Below are positions 15,297-25,087 of a stretch of DNA of 64,000 nt, piece by piece. A program made the position numbers and the translations under genes. Below the pieces are notes generated by a model that worked only from the letters and a program-made list of their open reading frames with translations, made no database searches and was not told where the DNA came from. Within the stretch, counting starts at the first letter, position 1; the number at the start of each line of letters is the position of its first letter. This DNA comes from Paenibacillus tyrphae (GTDB lineage: Bacteria > Bacillota > Bacilli > Paenibacillales > NBRC-103111): NCBI RefSeq assembly GCF_027925525.1, contig NZ_BSDJ01000012.1, forward strand, positions 1 to 64,000. The letters are read 5' to 3'.

Positions 15297-18145
15297 GCTT
15301 GGTTCTCACCCATCCACTGCTTTATTCTTGGTACGAGCTGATTCGAATTCATATGCTCGATTTTGGGGCCCGGCAGCGAATACAAGAAATATTTGCCGTA
15401 ATTCGTGTCGATCACCCGGGTATCGTATATGATGACGATGCCTTTATCCGTAGCCGTGCGCACCAGCCTGCCGAAGCCTTGCTTGAACCTGATAACCGCC
15501 TGCGGTACCGACAGCTTCATGAACGGATTCTGGTTTCGCTGCTTGATCATCTCCGTCTTTGCTTCGATCAACGGATGGTTCGGCGGTTGAAACGGCAGCC
15601 TGACGATCGCCAAACAGGTAAGCGCATTTCCAGGAATATCGACACCTTCCCAGAAACTGCTTGTGCCCAGCAGAACGCAGTTCGGACTGTTCTGAAACAG
15701 TCGCGTCAGCTTGCTCCGGTTGCTGCTGTCCACACCTTGGCCCAGCACGCCAATACCGAAAGGGCTTAACATCTCTTTCAACGCGCCATGAACCAGCTTG
15801 AGCATCCGATTGGACGTAAACAATACCAGCATCCGGCCCCGCGTTTCCAGCGCCACCTCGGCAAGCGACGGCACGAGCCGATCGACGAACTCCTTCTCGC
15901 TGCTGGCTCCACGCAGCGTAGGGAAATCCCGAGGGATGGCCACGAGTGCCTGATCGCGGTAATTAAACGGCGAAGGAAGCTGAACGGTTTTCAGTTTGCC
16001 ATCCGCCCCGTTTTCTCTTAAGCCCAACTGATCGCACGTATAATCGAACGATTTGCCGACGGATAGCGTCGCCGAAGTCAGAATGACACTATCCTTCGGT
16101 CCGAAGAAATGCTGCTTCAGCATCTCGCTGACGTCAATCGGCACGCAGAACAGCTGGAGCGACCGGTTTCTGCTGTACGTCCCGGCTTCAAGCCAATAGA
16201 CATAGTTCGCATCCGGCATCGTCATGAAGAAATGAAGCGAATCCCTGTGCCGGTACAACTCCTTGACGGTCCCGCTAAGGTCCGTAATCAAACTTTGGAC
16301 ATCGTATTCGTCCTGCACCTCTTTGATCTCCGAGATCAGCTTGTCGAGCGGCTTCAGAGCTTCCCCGAAGTTCAGCTGCATGTTCTCTTCGAGCACTTCG
16401 AGCTTATCCCATCCCGTGGGTAGTGAGTCTTTTTTGACCCGATAGACAAGGCCATTCCCTTCCGATTGGGACGGGTCGCTTCGCGAAGCCAGAAGCTGGT
16501 ACAGCAGCTCCGTCAGTTGATCCCATTCTTCCTTCAACTGCAGAAGCTTCTCGACAACGCGGTCAATCGATATGCACCAGCCTTGAGCACGCTCGTCCTC
16601 GAACCGCTGCAGCCGAATCCGCAGATTGGACAATTGTCCTGAACGCGCATCTTTATAAAGCCAGAGGAGCGTGTTGGACAAACCGTGATAATGCAGCTCG
16701 ATCCCCAGATGCTTACCGGCCACTTCCTCGAAGTGATGGGCTTCGTCGATAACCAAATGCTTGTATCCCGGCAGCAACCGGTTTTCCGCTTTCATATCGG
16801 TGAACAGCAGCGAGTGGTTGGTAATGATAACATCTGCGGTGTTCGCCTCGTGACGGGCGCGGTGATAGAAGCATTTTTTAAACCACGGGCAGGCGCGGTT
16901 CAAGCAAGAATCCGTATCGCTTTCCACCGATTGCCAAAATTGTTTTCCTTTATTGGCGAAATGAAGCTCTTCTTCATCCCCATGCTTCGTTTCTCCCAGC
17001 CAGACAAGCATTTGCCCGGCCGTAATCCGGTCTTCCTTGCCGTGTTCGAAGTCCAGTATATTCATTTTGTGCTCGAATTTGCGCAGGCACAAGTAGTGGC
17101 TCCGCCCCTTCAGAACGGCCGCCCGGAAGCCTACCGGGAACAGCTCGTGCAGCAGTGGCACATCCCGTTCTCTGAGCTGCTCTTGAAGATTGATCGTATG
17201 CGTGCTGACCAGCACTTTCTTGTCCTGCTTGAGCCCGTAATATAGCGAAGGAATCAGATAGCCGAGCGATTTCCCCGTGCCTGTGCCCGCTTCGATCATC
17301 AGGTGCTTGCCGTCTTCGAAGGCGGTCTCTACCTCGCTGAGCATTTGCACCTGAGATTCTCTATCCTCGTAAGCGGCAAAACGCTGCTGAAGCTCTCGCT
17401 TAAGCTGATCGTAGAATGCAGGAAAATCATCCGGCAGCCGCAGGATATCTTCCTCCTCCCGCACCGGCTCTTCTTCTCCCCATTCTCCAACGTTCAACGC
17501 AAATTGGCGGAAATAACGATCCAGATCCGGATCAAGCGGCTGATGCAGCTCTTTATATTGCCGCATTTCGCTCACAAACCAGCCGAAATCTCCCGCCGAA
17601 TCGGCAAATATCAGCTCCAGCCTTTGCAGAGTAAGCAGCGGAAGCGATTGAAACCGTTCCATGCAACGGAGCCAGATCAGTGCTGTGACCTCGGCATCGC
17701 TATCCGCCTGATGCGGCCGTTCATGTTCGATACCGAAGGCGTGGCAAACCATCGAAAGCTGCAGACTCGACAAGCCGGGAAACAAAACGCGCAGCGCGTC
17801 CATCGTGTCCAATACGCGTCCGTCGAACGGGAAGTAACCGTTATCGTCCAGCGCCCGCTGCAGAAAAGCAAGGTCAAAGGCAATATTATGACCCACCAGA
17901 ACTGCGTCTTGGAGGAGAGGAACCATCTCGGCAATAACCTCTTCTATCGCGGGAGCATCCTTAACCATTTCGTCGTCGATTCCGGTAAGCGTTGTAATTG
18001 AAGAAGGTATACTTATGCCCGGATTGACGAGAGAAGTATACCTGTCGGTCATTTCATGGTCGTTTATAAGAAAGAGCCCGACTTGGATAATGCGATCCGT
18101 CGCCGTGCTCCCCGTCGTTTCAAAGTCTAAAACTGCAAATTTCAT
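15293..18145 (-). CDS. dinG: DinG-type helicase with N-terminal 3'-5' exonuclease domain, 950 aa
   Basis: The N-terminal DEDD exonuclease (FAVLDFETTGSTATDRIIQVG; later VGHNIAFDLAFL) is fused to an XPD/DinG superfamily 2 helicase, as in other Bacillales DinG proteins. Helicase motifs are IEAGTGTGKSLGYLIPS (Walker A), VIDEAHHFEE (DEAH), TSATLSVGKSFD and QGFGRLVRT (motif VI). Three clustered cysteines (CLNRACPWFKKC) remain in the place of the Fe-S loop of E. coli DinG, which uses four. The frame runs up to 18424, but that part overlaps the TPR gene; ATG 18145 begins the exonuclease domain directly and is the start. The Shine-Dalgarno is weak (GAAGGG, distant). Confidence 0.95.
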   Translation of the reverse strand: MKFAVLDFETTGSTATDRIIQVGLFLINDHEMTDRYTSLVNPGISIPSSITTLTGIDDEMVKDAPAIEEVIAEMVPLLQDAVLVGHNIAFDLAFLQRALDDNGYFPFDGRVLDTMDALRVLFPGLSSLQLSMVCHAFGIEHERPHQADSDAEVTALIWLRCMERFQSLPLLTLQRLELIFADSAGDFGWFVSEMRQYKELHQPLDPDLDRYFRQFALNVGEWGEEEPVREEEDILRLPDDFPAFYDQLKRELQQRFAAYEDRESQVQMLSEVETAFEDGKHLMIEAGTGTGKSLGYLIPSLYYGLKQDKKVLVSTHTINLQEQLRERDVPLLHELFPVGFRAAVLKGRSHYLCLRKFEHKMNILDFEHGKEDRITAGQMLVWLGETKHGDEEELHFANKGKQFWQSVESDTDSCLNRACPWFKKCFYHRARHEANTADVIITNHSLLFTDMKAENRLLPGYKHLVIDEAHHFEEVAGKHLGIELHYHGLSNTLLWLYKDARSGQLSNLRIRLQRFEDERAQGWCISIDRVVEKLLQLKEEWDQLTELLYQLLASRSDPSQSEGNGLVYRVKKDSLPTGWDKLEVLEENMQLNFGEALKPLDKLISEIKEVQDEYDVQSLITDLSGTVKELYRHRDSLHFFMTMPDANYVYWLEAGTYSRNRSLQLFCVPIDVSEMLKQHFFGPKDSVILTSATLSVGKSFDYTCDQLGLRENGADGKLKTVQLPSPFNYRDQALVAIPRDFPTLRGASSEKEFVDRLVPSLAEVALETRGRMLVLFTSNRMLKLVHGALKEMLSPFGIGVLGQGVDSSNRSKLTRLFQNSPNCVLLGTSSFWEGVDIPGNALTCLAIVRLPFQPPNHPLIEAKTEMIKQRNQNPFMKLSVPQAVIRFKQGFGRLVRTATDKGIVIIYDTRVIDTNYGKYFLYSLPGPKIEHMNSNQLVPRIKQWMGENQA

Positions 18146-18258
18146 CGGAGTCGTGTCAATCCCTTCATTCCCACTCTTCTCATAAGCATACCAATACTGA
18201 GGGAAAAAGGGAATAGCAAACTTACCCTTTTTACAAAAAAACAGGAACGAACATTCGG

Positions 18259-18906
18259 TTAATCCGTAGGCCGCGACATATCGAACACAAACTGAAGCCC
18301 GCCCTTTTTCTCGCAGCAAACGCCCAAATCGAGCAAAGGCTGAACACTGGAAGGATCGGTTCGGTAAGCCATATTGAACAATTCGCACGCTTTGTCCATA
18401 TTGTGCAGCTGCGCTTGGATGCACCCCATGGCATTAAAGGAGATCGCTTTGAGTTGCATGTTTTCGGTTAGCCGAGATAAAAATTGAAAATGCAGGTAGC
18501 TTTCTCCGGCTTCCCCCTTACGCAAGTAAGACATGGCCAAATAAATCCGTGCCAAATTAAAATCGGGTTGGAGCCGGATCAACTCGTCGAATTCGGCAAT
18601 CGCCCGGTCGAACATATGGAGCTTGTAGTATCCTTGTCCCCGGATAAACAAATCGGTTCGTTTGCCTGAAAATTCGGGATCGAGCGGATCGGCTCCCGTA
18701 CCGTTCAATGAAATGCCGGCTATGCTTATCAGCTTGCTCCATTTCTCTTCGAACTGCAGCCATTCTTCAATGCAGGCGTCGCTCATCGCCTTCAGAGCCC
18801 GCAGCTTTTCCTGCAGCTCCCTGCGTGCGGCGCCTTGGGAGGACGGGTATTGCGAGATGACTTCATCCAGCATTTCGTTCATGGAAGCAAAAAGATGATT
18901 AAACAT
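18259..18906 (-). CDS. Tetratricopeptide-repeat protein, 215 aa
   Basis: A cytoplasmic protein with an N-terminal helical part (about 1-75) and tandem TPR-like helices. GQGYYKLHMFDRAIAEFDELIRLQPDF is one clear unit at about 88-115, and the following units contain ARIYLAMSYLRKGEAGESY and FNAMGCIQAQLHNMDKACELFNMAYRTDP. It lies between panD and dinG on the same strand, with a Shine-Dalgarno (AGGTGGG) before ATG 18906. It probably acts as a protein-protein adaptor; no partner can be read from the sequence. Confidence 0.82.
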   Translation of the reverse strand: MFNHLFASMNEMLDEVISQYPSSQGAARRELQEKLRALKAMSDACIEEWLQFEEKWSKLISIAGISLNGTGADPLDPEFSGKRTDLFIRGQGYYKLHMFDRAIAEFDELIRLQPDFNLARIYLAMSYLRKGEAGESYLHFQFLSRLTENMQLKAISFNAMGCIQAQLHNMDKACELFNMAYRTDPSSVQPLLDLGVCCEKKGGLQFVFDMSRPTD

Positions 18907-19025
18907 CGGCCGTATCCCACCTTTGCTTCTTTTCCCACAGCAGCTTTAAACGTCTTCGCCGCAGCTGTGGCGCCCGCTGTGATCGTATCTACATTGTGCG
19001 TCTACCCGTCCCGTTTCATTCTCGT

Positions 19026-19409
19026 TTAAAGGACCGTGGAATGAATTTCTTCCTTCAACACGCCGACGACTTGATTGTTCTCGCCCATAATGGCAATGCT
19101 CGGGGTATGCTTACGGGCTTCTTCGTCCGATAACATGACATACGATAAAATAATGACAATATCTCCGGGGTGGACCATTCTGGCCGCAGCACCGTTCAAG
19201 CAAACGACGCCCGAGCCCCGCGGTCCGGGAATAATATAGGTCTCGAATCTGGCGCCGTTATTATTATTGACAATTTGGACTTTTTCGTTAGGCAGCATGT
19301 CGACCAAGTCCAGCAAATCCTGATCGATCGTAATGCTCCCGACATAGTTTAAATTGGCTTCCGTTACGGTCGCACGGTGAATTTTTGATTTTAACATGGT
19401 ACGAAACAT
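19026..19409 (-). CDS. panD: Aspartate 1-decarboxylase proenzyme
   Basis: A 127-residue pyruvoyl enzyme that makes beta-alanine for pantothenate. The self-cleavage site Gly24-Ser25 is present in [11 protein letters not shown]; cleavage yields the pyruvoyl group from Ser25. A conserved Lys9 ([11 protein letters not shown]) and the [10 protein letters not shown] segment are present. AGGAGG sits eight bases before the ATG. It is the third gene of panB-panC-panD, 57 bases after panC. Confidence 0.97.
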   Translation of the reverse strand: MFRTMLKSKIHRATVTEANLNYVGSITIDQDLLDLVDMLPNEKVQIVNNNNGARFETYIIPGPRGSGVVCLNGAAARMVHPGDIVIILSYVMLSDEEARKHTPSIAIMGENNQVVGVLKEEIHSTVL

Positions 19410-19465
19410 GGCTGACGCCTCCTACGTTTTTGCACTCTCGGAACACTGTCCCTTAAGCTGTCGGG

Positions 19466-20353
19466 TTACGAATGGCTCAATGAAGCAACGGGAGCATGAA
19501 GTATCCGATTATCAATCAAGCGCGTTGCCCCGAAACGGACGGCCACGGCGATAATAATTCTCTCGTCGCTGTTCCAAAAATCCACTGGAGACAGATCCGG
19601 ATAAGACAGCAGCTCCACATAATCGATATCGGCCAAAGGCGCGGACTGAACATGCCGAACGACCGTCTGCCGCAGCTCCTCCGGGGAGATCGCTTTTTGA
19701 CGAGCCGCGAGCTGCGATTCCGCCTCTTCCAGGGCTGCGGAAAGGACAAGGGCCTGTTTTCTCTCTTCCTCGCTTAAATACACATTGCGCGAGCTCATCG
19801 CGAGTCCGTCTTCTTCCCGGACGATCGGACAAGGAACGATGGTGACAGGGATGTTCAGATCGTACACCATTTGCTCGATGACCGCTACCTGCTGGGCGTC
19901 CTTCATCCCGAAATAAGCTTTATCAGGCTGAACGATATTCAGCAGCTTGGTAACGACCGTCGCAACGCCGTCAAAATGCCCGGGCCGGGAAGCTCCGCAC
20001 AGACGCTCGGTTACTCCGGAGACAGAGACCATCGTTCGGGTCGGCTTCGGGTACATCTCGCTTATCTGCGGGAAAAATACGATATCTGTCCCAGTCTCAC
20101 GCGCGATGGCCATATCCCTTTCCTCATCCCGCGGATACCGTTCCAAATCTTCGTTCGGTCCGAATTGCAGCGGATTGACGAAAATGCTCAGGATAACTAC
20201 GTCGCACTCTTTGCGCGCAGCGTCGAGCAGCGAGGCATGGCCTCGGTGCAGGAAGCCCATCGTCGGCACGAAGCCGATGCGTACGGCCGGGTTGGCAGCC
20301 CGTTTTGCTTTAACCAACTGTCGTAATAATTCAATCTGATGAACAATCTGCAT
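19466..20353 (-). CDS. panC: Pantothenate synthetase, 295 aa
   Basis: An ATP-dependent ligase joining pantoate and beta-alanine. It has the nucleotidyl-transferase class I motif GFVPTMGFLHRGHASLLDAA (HxGH, about 29-46) and the KMSKS-like SSRNVYLSEEER. FVNPLQFGPNEDLERYPR and YFGMKDAQQVAVIEQMV are family signatures. It follows panB by 21 bases. Length is slightly above the E. coli enzyme (283). Confidence 0.97.
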   Translation of the reverse strand: MQIVHQIELLRQLVKAKRAANPAVRIGFVPTMGFLHRGHASLLDAARKECDVVILSIFVNPLQFGPNEDLERYPRDEERDMAIARETGTDIVFFPQISEMYPKPTRTMVSVSGVTERLCGASRPGHFDGVATVVTKLLNIVQPDKAYFGMKDAQQVAVIEQMVYDLNIPVTIVPCPIVREEDGLAMSSRNVYLSEEERKQALVLSAALEEAESQLAARQKAISPEELRQTVVRHVQSAPLADIDYVELLSYPDLSPVDFWNSDERIIIAVAVRFGATRLIDNRILHAPVASLSHS

Positions 20354-20374
20354 CGGTAATCAAAGCTCCGTTTC

Positions 20375-21250
20375 TTATTCTCTATGTGCTGCTACCGGTT
20401 TCCCGCCACCGTACAAGGACTCCGCCACTTCGTCGTCCATACGGAACGAATGCTCCGGCCCCGGGAAGCTGCGCTGCTTCACGTCGTCCACATACTGGCG
20501 AAGCCCGCTGCGGATCATTTCGCCGACATTCCCGTAGGTCTTCACAAAACGCTTCGGATGAATGTCCGATCCGTAGCCGAGCGCGTCGTGAAATACGAGC
20601 ACCTGACCGTCGCAATTTTTGCCGGCGCCAATCCCGATGGTCGGAATGGACAGCTTGCTCGTCAGATTTGCGGCCACTTGGTCGGTCACCAGTTCCAGCA
20701 CGATGGAGAATGCTCCAGCCTGTTCCAAGGCTTTGGCGTCGTCGAGCAATTTTTGCGCTTGAGCGGCTGTCTTGCCCTGGATTTTATAACCGCCAATCTG
20801 ATGAATCGACTGAGGGGTCAGACCGAGATGGGCCATCACAGGAATGCCGGCTTGCACAAGCGCTTCGACCGTCGGCGCAATCTCCGCTCCACCCTCCATC
20901 TTCACCGCTTTGGCCAGCCCTTCCTGCATAATCCGTCCCGCATTCCGCAGCGACGCGTCGATGCTGCCGTGATACGTATTAAACGGAAGATCTGTCACCA
21001 CAAAGCTGGTCCGAGCCGCACGCGTTACCGCACGCGAGTGATAGATCATATCGTCCAGCGTGACGGGGACCGTCGAATCGTAGCCGAGCACGACATTGCC
21101 CAGCGAATCTCCCACAAGAATCACATCGATGCCGGCTTCCTCCGCCAGCATAGCCGTCGGGTAATCGTAGGCCGTCATCACGCTGATCGGAATCCCGTCT
21201 TCTTTCATTTTTCTCAGTTTGGCCGTCGTTACCGGTTTACGCATGTCCAT
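20375..21250 (-). CDS. panB: 3-methyl-2-oxobutanoate hydroxymethyltransferase, 291 aa
   Basis: Catalyses the first committed step of pantothenate synthesis from ketoisovalerate and methylenetetrahydrofolate. Mg-binding and active-site motifs are intact (ISVMTAYDYPTA, LVGDSLGNVVLGYDSTVPV, KMEGG, HLGLTPQS). The frame extends to 21373, but AAGGTG lies six bases before the ATG at 21250 (MDMRKPVTTAKL), which fits the family N-terminus. The 335-base stretch between this start and birA (21251-21585) holds the birA terminator; I see no riboswitch and no clear promoter elsewhere in it. Confidence 0.96.
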   Translation of the reverse strand: MDMRKPVTTAKLRKMKEDGIPISVMTAYDYPTAMLAEEAGIDVILVGDSLGNVVLGYDSTVPVTLDDMIYHSRAVTRAARTSFVVTDLPFNTYHGSIDASLRNAGRIMQEGLAKAVKMEGGAEIAPTVEALVQAGIPVMAHLGLTPQSIHQIGGYKIQGKTAAQAQKLLDDAKALEQAGAFSIVLELVTDQVAANLTSKLSIPTIGIGAGKNCDGQVLVFHDALGYGSDIHPKRFVKTYGNVGEMIRSGLRQYVDDVKQRSFPGPEHSFRMDDEVAESLYGGGKPVAAHRE

Positions 21251-21371
21251 GATTAACACCTTGCCTTCCGGGTTAGAATGGTTCAGGGTTCCGCACGCTC
21301 GGGGAGCATTTCCCTCTGCCGTCCTTCCTCCTGATAGTATTGCGATAATCGGCCGGATTGTTGCAAAGAGC

Positions 21372-21408
21372 AAAAAAACCTTTCAGCCCATACGGAGGCT
21401 AAAAGGTT
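21372..21408 (-). terminator. Terminator after birA
   Basis: Minus-strand hairpin AACCTTTTAGCC ... GGGCTGAAAGGTT (one mismatch) followed by a seven-base T-run. It separates the ypjD-birA transcript from panB. Confidence 0.88.
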
Positions 21409-21585
21409 CACATGTCCTTCTCATATGATCCTTCTGTCTCGGTCCGGTTAGGCTCAGAGCAGAATCCGACATATTGCTTGGGTAAAGCTATTCAGTTGTT
21501 CAAGCAAAAAAACATACGGTTGAAGTACAGCTCCTTGCGGATACCGTCTTCGTACCGTACATTATACCAAAGTTTTCAACTTGTG

Positions 21586-22560
21586 TCATCCAAAACTGAT
21601 ATCGGCGGAATACAGCTTTTTTACCGATCCGTCTGCTAGGCGAAGCTGTAGAGCGCCATGCTCATCGATACCCTCGGCAAATCCTTCGAATTCTCCTTGA
21701 GGCGTCCGGCAGCGGATATTCCGGTGAAGCGATACGTTCAGCGCTTCCCATAACAATTTGATGGGAGCAAAGCCTTCCCGTCGGTACAAATCGTACAACT
21801 GCTCCCACTCCAGCAAAAACCGGCTGAGCACTTCGATTCGGTCCACCTGACGGCCTGCCTCAACGGCAAGCGATGTGGTCGTATCCCGCAGCTCTGGAGG
21901 AAAATCGTCCGATTGCAGATTCACACTGATGCCGACTCCGGCGATAATGTGCTGCAGCCGCTCATCCTCGGCGCTCGATTCGAGCAAAATGCCGGCGACT
22001 TTCTTGCCGCCGACAAGCAGATCGTTAGGCCATTTGATCCCCGCCTCCACACCTGTCGCGCTGCGGATGGCCCGGCATAAAGCGACGGCAACGAGCAAAG
22101 TCAATTGAGGAGTGAATAACAAAGGAATCCAAACCGGCTTCAACACTAGGCTCATCCAAATGCCTTTTCCGACCGGAGAATGCCACTGGCGTCCCATCCG
22201 GCCTTTCCCGGCAGTTTGCTCTTCCGTCAAAATAAGCGTGCCTTCCTCCGCACCTTCCGCGACACAGCGCGCCGCGACGATTTGCGTCGACTCCACTTGG
22301 TCGTAATATTTCACGAACCGGCCGAACCGTTCCGTTTCCAGCTTCAATTGCAGGCGGCTCATATCTAGCCTGTCCGGCTTGGATAACAGCCGGTAGCCTT
22401 TGCGCGATACCGCTTCGAAGCGATATCCTTGCTGCCGCAAACGCTCGATCTGCTTCCAAACGGCCGTCCGGCTGACGCCAAGCTCCTCGCTCAACTGTTC
22501 GCCAGACAAAAATTTGCCGTCCGATTGCTCGAACAGTCCGATCAGTCGATCCGTCATCAT
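21586..22560 (-). CDS. birA: Biotin-protein ligase / biotin repressor BirA, 324 aa
   Basis: A bifunctional protein. The N-terminal winged helix (SGEQLSEELGVSRTAVWKQIERLRQQG, about 18-45) binds biotin operators. The ligase domain contains the adenylate-binding GKGRMGRQWHSP, then GIKWPNDLLVGGKKVAGILLE, and a small C-terminal SH3-like domain (GEFEGFAEGIDEHGALQLRLADG). It biotinylates acetyl-CoA carboxylase and pyruvate carboxylase. Its first ATG overlaps the cca stop codon. It is the last gene before a terminator. Confidence 0.96.
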   Translation of the reverse strand: MMTDRLIGLFEQSDGKFLSGEQLSEELGVSRTAVWKQIERLRQQGYRFEAVSRKGYRLLSKPDRLDMSRLQLKLETERFGRFVKYYDQVESTQIVAARCVAEGAEEGTLILTEEQTAGKGRMGRQWHSPVGKGIWMSLVLKPVWIPLLFTPQLTLLVAVALCRAIRSATGVEAGIKWPNDLLVGGKKVAGILLESSAEDERLQHIIAGVGISVNLQSDDFPPELRDTTTSLAVEAGRQVDRIEVLSRFLLEWEQLYDLYRREGFAPIKLLWEALNVSLHRNIRCRTPQGEFEGFAEGIDEHGALQLRLADGSVKKLYSADISFG

Positions 22561-23852
22561 TCATCGTTCTCCTGCATTTTATCGTATTGCTCCCGGGCTG
22601 CTGAAAGCAGCGTTTCTTTGTCGTTGCGGAGTTCGCCGAGCGCAGCAGCTTCAAGCAATCGGTGCAGCAGCTGGCCGGTCCACGGACCACCTTTGACTCC
22701 CAGATAGCCCATAAGCTCCTTCCCTCCAACAGCCAGCTCTGCAAGAGCCGAAACGGGCATCTGTTCCAGCCATACAGAGCCCAATCTTCTCCACACATCC
22801 ACGGCCCTGCCTACCTCGACGTTGTTAGTCCGAATCGGGACGGACTCCAGCAGGTAAATCTCCCTTAACGTACGGAGCGCAGAAACGCCATAGGTAAGCG
22901 CGGCGGCGATCCATCCTCGTCTCAAGTAGGATTCTTCGTCCCATTCCGTCGCATCATCTAATCGGGATACAAGAGCAGCGTGCGCGCCAACGATTCGTTT
23001 GACCGTCTCCATCTGCTGTCTGGAGAAGGTTAGCTTGATCATATCCTCTTCAACACCTGCCGGATCGGCTCCCAGTCGAATGTAGATCAAAGCGAGCCGC
23101 TGCTCCATTTCCGTTAACCGAGAGAGAGGCGGCCACTCCGTCTCCTTGTCCAGCCCGGACAGCAGCAGCTCCTGCTTCACGTGACGCAACGCCCGGCTTT
23201 CCGCGAGCAACTCCAGGGCCCGGTTCGGATCGCTGCCCCCAACCATGCGCTCCAGCTCCGCCCGGATACGTTCCATGGCGATATGCCGCAGCAGCGAAAT
23301 GCCGGAGTTCAGAGCGTCCCAGGTCGCTTGTTCCACCCTCAGGCCGTATTCCGACGCAAAACGGAGGCACCGCATCATTCGCAGCGCATCTTCCCCGAAC
23401 CGCTCTTCCGCTTGACCAACGCATCGAAGCACGCCGCGTTCCAAATCCTTCAGGCCATCGAACGGATCGATCAGATCGCCGCTTTGATCGATAGCCATCG
23501 CATTCATCGTGAAATCACGCCGTTGCAAATCCTCGGTCAAGCTGTCGATATACTCCACCTCGGTCGGGCGGCGGAACGCTTCGTAACCGCCTTCTCGCCG
23601 AAACGTAGTCACTTCGTAGGGCTTCTTGCCGATAACGACCGTGACCGTCCCATGCTGCAAGCCGGTGGGCACGGTACGCTCAAAGAGCCCCTGCACCTGG
23701 TCAGGATGAGCGGAGGTGGCAATATCGTAATCCTTTACGGGACGCCCGAGCTGTTCGTCCCGAACGCATCCACCAACCAAATAAGCCCCGAAGCCCGCCT
23801 CGCACAAGCGCCGGACAATCTGCATGGCCCCCTGCTTTAAAGTATCGCTCAT
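22557..23852 (-). CDS. cca: CCA tRNA nucleotidyltransferase, 431 aa
   Basis: Adds CCA to tRNA 3' ends, needed here because tRNA-Pro in this window does not encode CCA. The class II polymerase-beta fold motifs are clear: YLVGGCVRDEQLGRPVKDYDIATSA (metal-binding DxD region), RREGGYEAFRRPTEVEYID, and RRDFTMNAMAID. An RGF-type arginine helix (DALRMMRCLRFASEYGL) follows. The frame is open to 23948 but overlaps bshA; ATG 23852 (MSDTLKQGAM), 22 bases after the bshA stop, is the sensible start. Confidence 0.95.
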   Translation of the reverse strand: MSDTLKQGAMQIVRRLCEAGFGAYLVGGCVRDEQLGRPVKDYDIATSAHPDQVQGLFERTVPTGLQHGTVTVVIGKKPYEVTTFRREGGYEAFRRPTEVEYIDSLTEDLQRRDFTMNAMAIDQSGDLIDPFDGLKDLERGVLRCVGQAEERFGEDALRMMRCLRFASEYGLRVEQATWDALNSGISLLRHIAMERIRAELERMVGGSDPNRALELLAESRALRHVKQELLLSGLDKETEWPPLSRLTEMEQRLALIYIRLGADPAGVEEDMIKLTFSRQQMETVKRIVGAHAALVSRLDDATEWDEESYLRRGWIAAALTYGVSALRTLREIYLLESVPIRTNNVEVGRAVDVWRRLGSVWLEQMPVSALAELAVGGKELMGYLGVKGGPWTGQLLHRLLEAAALGELRNDKETLLSAAREQYDKMQENDE

Positions 23853-23874
23853 GTATGTAATCCCGCTTCCTTTG

Positions 23875-25041
23875 TCAGCAATTAAGCGGATTTTCCCGAA
23901 TCGATTCCGGGATCGGCCGCTCAAGCACCCGATAATACAACTCTTCATACTGCCGCGTAATCAGATCGTTGCAGAACGTGTAGCGCGCCCGGTACAAACA
24001 AGCATCCACCGTCTTTTTGTACAAGCTTTCGTCCTTCAGCAGCGCAATCGCATATGCCGCCATTTGCTCCACATCGCCGATGTCGGCTAAGTAACCGGTT
24101 TCCCCATGAGTAATCAGCTCAGGAATACCGCCGGCATTCGATGCGATCGTCGGCACGCCGCAGGCCATCGCCTCCAGCGCAACCAAGCCGAAGCTTTCCT
24201 TCTCGGACGGAAGCAGCATCAGGTCGGCTAACGACAACAGTTGGGCGACGTCGTCCTGCTTGCCGCAGAACGTCACCCGATCCAATAGTCCGAGCTCCTT
24301 TACCTTGCAGAGCACCTTGGACAGCTCCGGGCCTTCGCCTACAAACAGCAGGCGGGAAGGCACTTCTTTACGGACACGGTCGAAAATGTCCACAACATCC
24401 GTTACCCGCTTGACCGGACGGAAGTTGGAAATGTGAATCAGAATCTTCTCGTCGGGATGCGCAAACTCCTTGCGGAGCGATGCCACTTCACGCGGATAAT
24501 ATACCCGTTTGTCCACGAAATTGTAAGCCAAATCGATCGGCTTCTCGATGCCAAGCAGCTGCCGCGTCTCCTGGATCAAGTCCTGGGATACGGCCGTCAC
24601 CGCATCGCTTTGGTTGATTGCATAGCGGATCAGGTCGCTTAGCGATTCGTCCTGCGCCAGCACTGTAATATCGGTGCCATGCAAAGTCGTCACCACTTTC
24701 AGCTCCGGCCCGACCATCTGCTTGGCAAGCAGGGCGCAAACGGCGTGCGGAATGGCGTAATGGACATGAAGCAAATCCAGCCCTTCCAGCTTCACCACCT
24801 GTGCAAGCTTACTCGCCAGAGACAAATCGTATGGCGGATATTTAAACACGTAGTAGTCGTTCACTTCGACTTCGTGATAGAAGATGTTGCGATCGAACTT
24901 TCCAAGTCGAAAAGGCATGCTGTGCGTAATAAAATGAACCTCGTGCCCTTTTTCCGCAAGCAGCTTGCCGAGCTCGGTGGCGACGACGCCCGAACCCCCT
25001 AGCGTGGGATAGCATGTAATTCCGATTTTTAACCGGTTCAT
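23875..25041 (-). CDS. bshA: N-acetyl-alpha-D-glucosaminyl L-malate synthase (bacillithiol)
   Basis: A 388-residue GT4 glycosyltransferase that joins UDP-GlcNAc and L-malate, the first step in bacillithiol synthesis. The N-terminus KIGITCYPTLGGSGVVATELGKLL is typical of BshA. The donor-binding half contains ISNFRPVKRVTDVVDIF, DLMLLPSEKESFGLVALEAMACGVP and SNAGGIPELI (the E-x7-E motif). bshB1 lies 47 bases upstream on the same strand, so two of the three bacillithiol steps are encoded together. Confidence 0.96.
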   Translation of the reverse strand: MNRLKIGITCYPTLGGSGVVATELGKLLAEKGHEVHFITHSMPFRLGKFDRNIFYHEVEVNDYYVFKYPPYDLSLASKLAQVVKLEGLDLLHVHYAIPHAVCALLAKQMVGPELKVVTTLHGTDITVLAQDESLSDLIRYAINQSDAVTAVSQDLIQETRQLLGIEKPIDLAYNFVDKRVYYPREVASLRKEFAHPDEKILIHISNFRPVKRVTDVVDIFDRVRKEVPSRLLFVGEGPELSKVLCKVKELGLLDRVTFCGKQDDVAQLLSLADLMLLPSEKESFGLVALEAMACGVPTIASNAGGIPELITHGETGYLADIGDVEQMAAYAIALLKDESLYKKTVDACLYRARYTFCNDLITRQYEELYYRVLERPIPESIRENPLNC

Positions 25042-25087
25042 TGTTTTCGAGCCGCCTCCTCTTGCTCTTGAATATGGTCACGCTTTT

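Noticed and set aside
18146..18424. 93-residue N-terminal extension of dinG
   Set aside because: Overlaps the TPR gene and lies before the exonuclease motif FAVLDFETTG at the normal DinG start.
18906..19025. CCACAGC/GCTGTGG hairpin downstream of panD
   Set aside because: No T-run on the minus strand; too weak to call a terminator.
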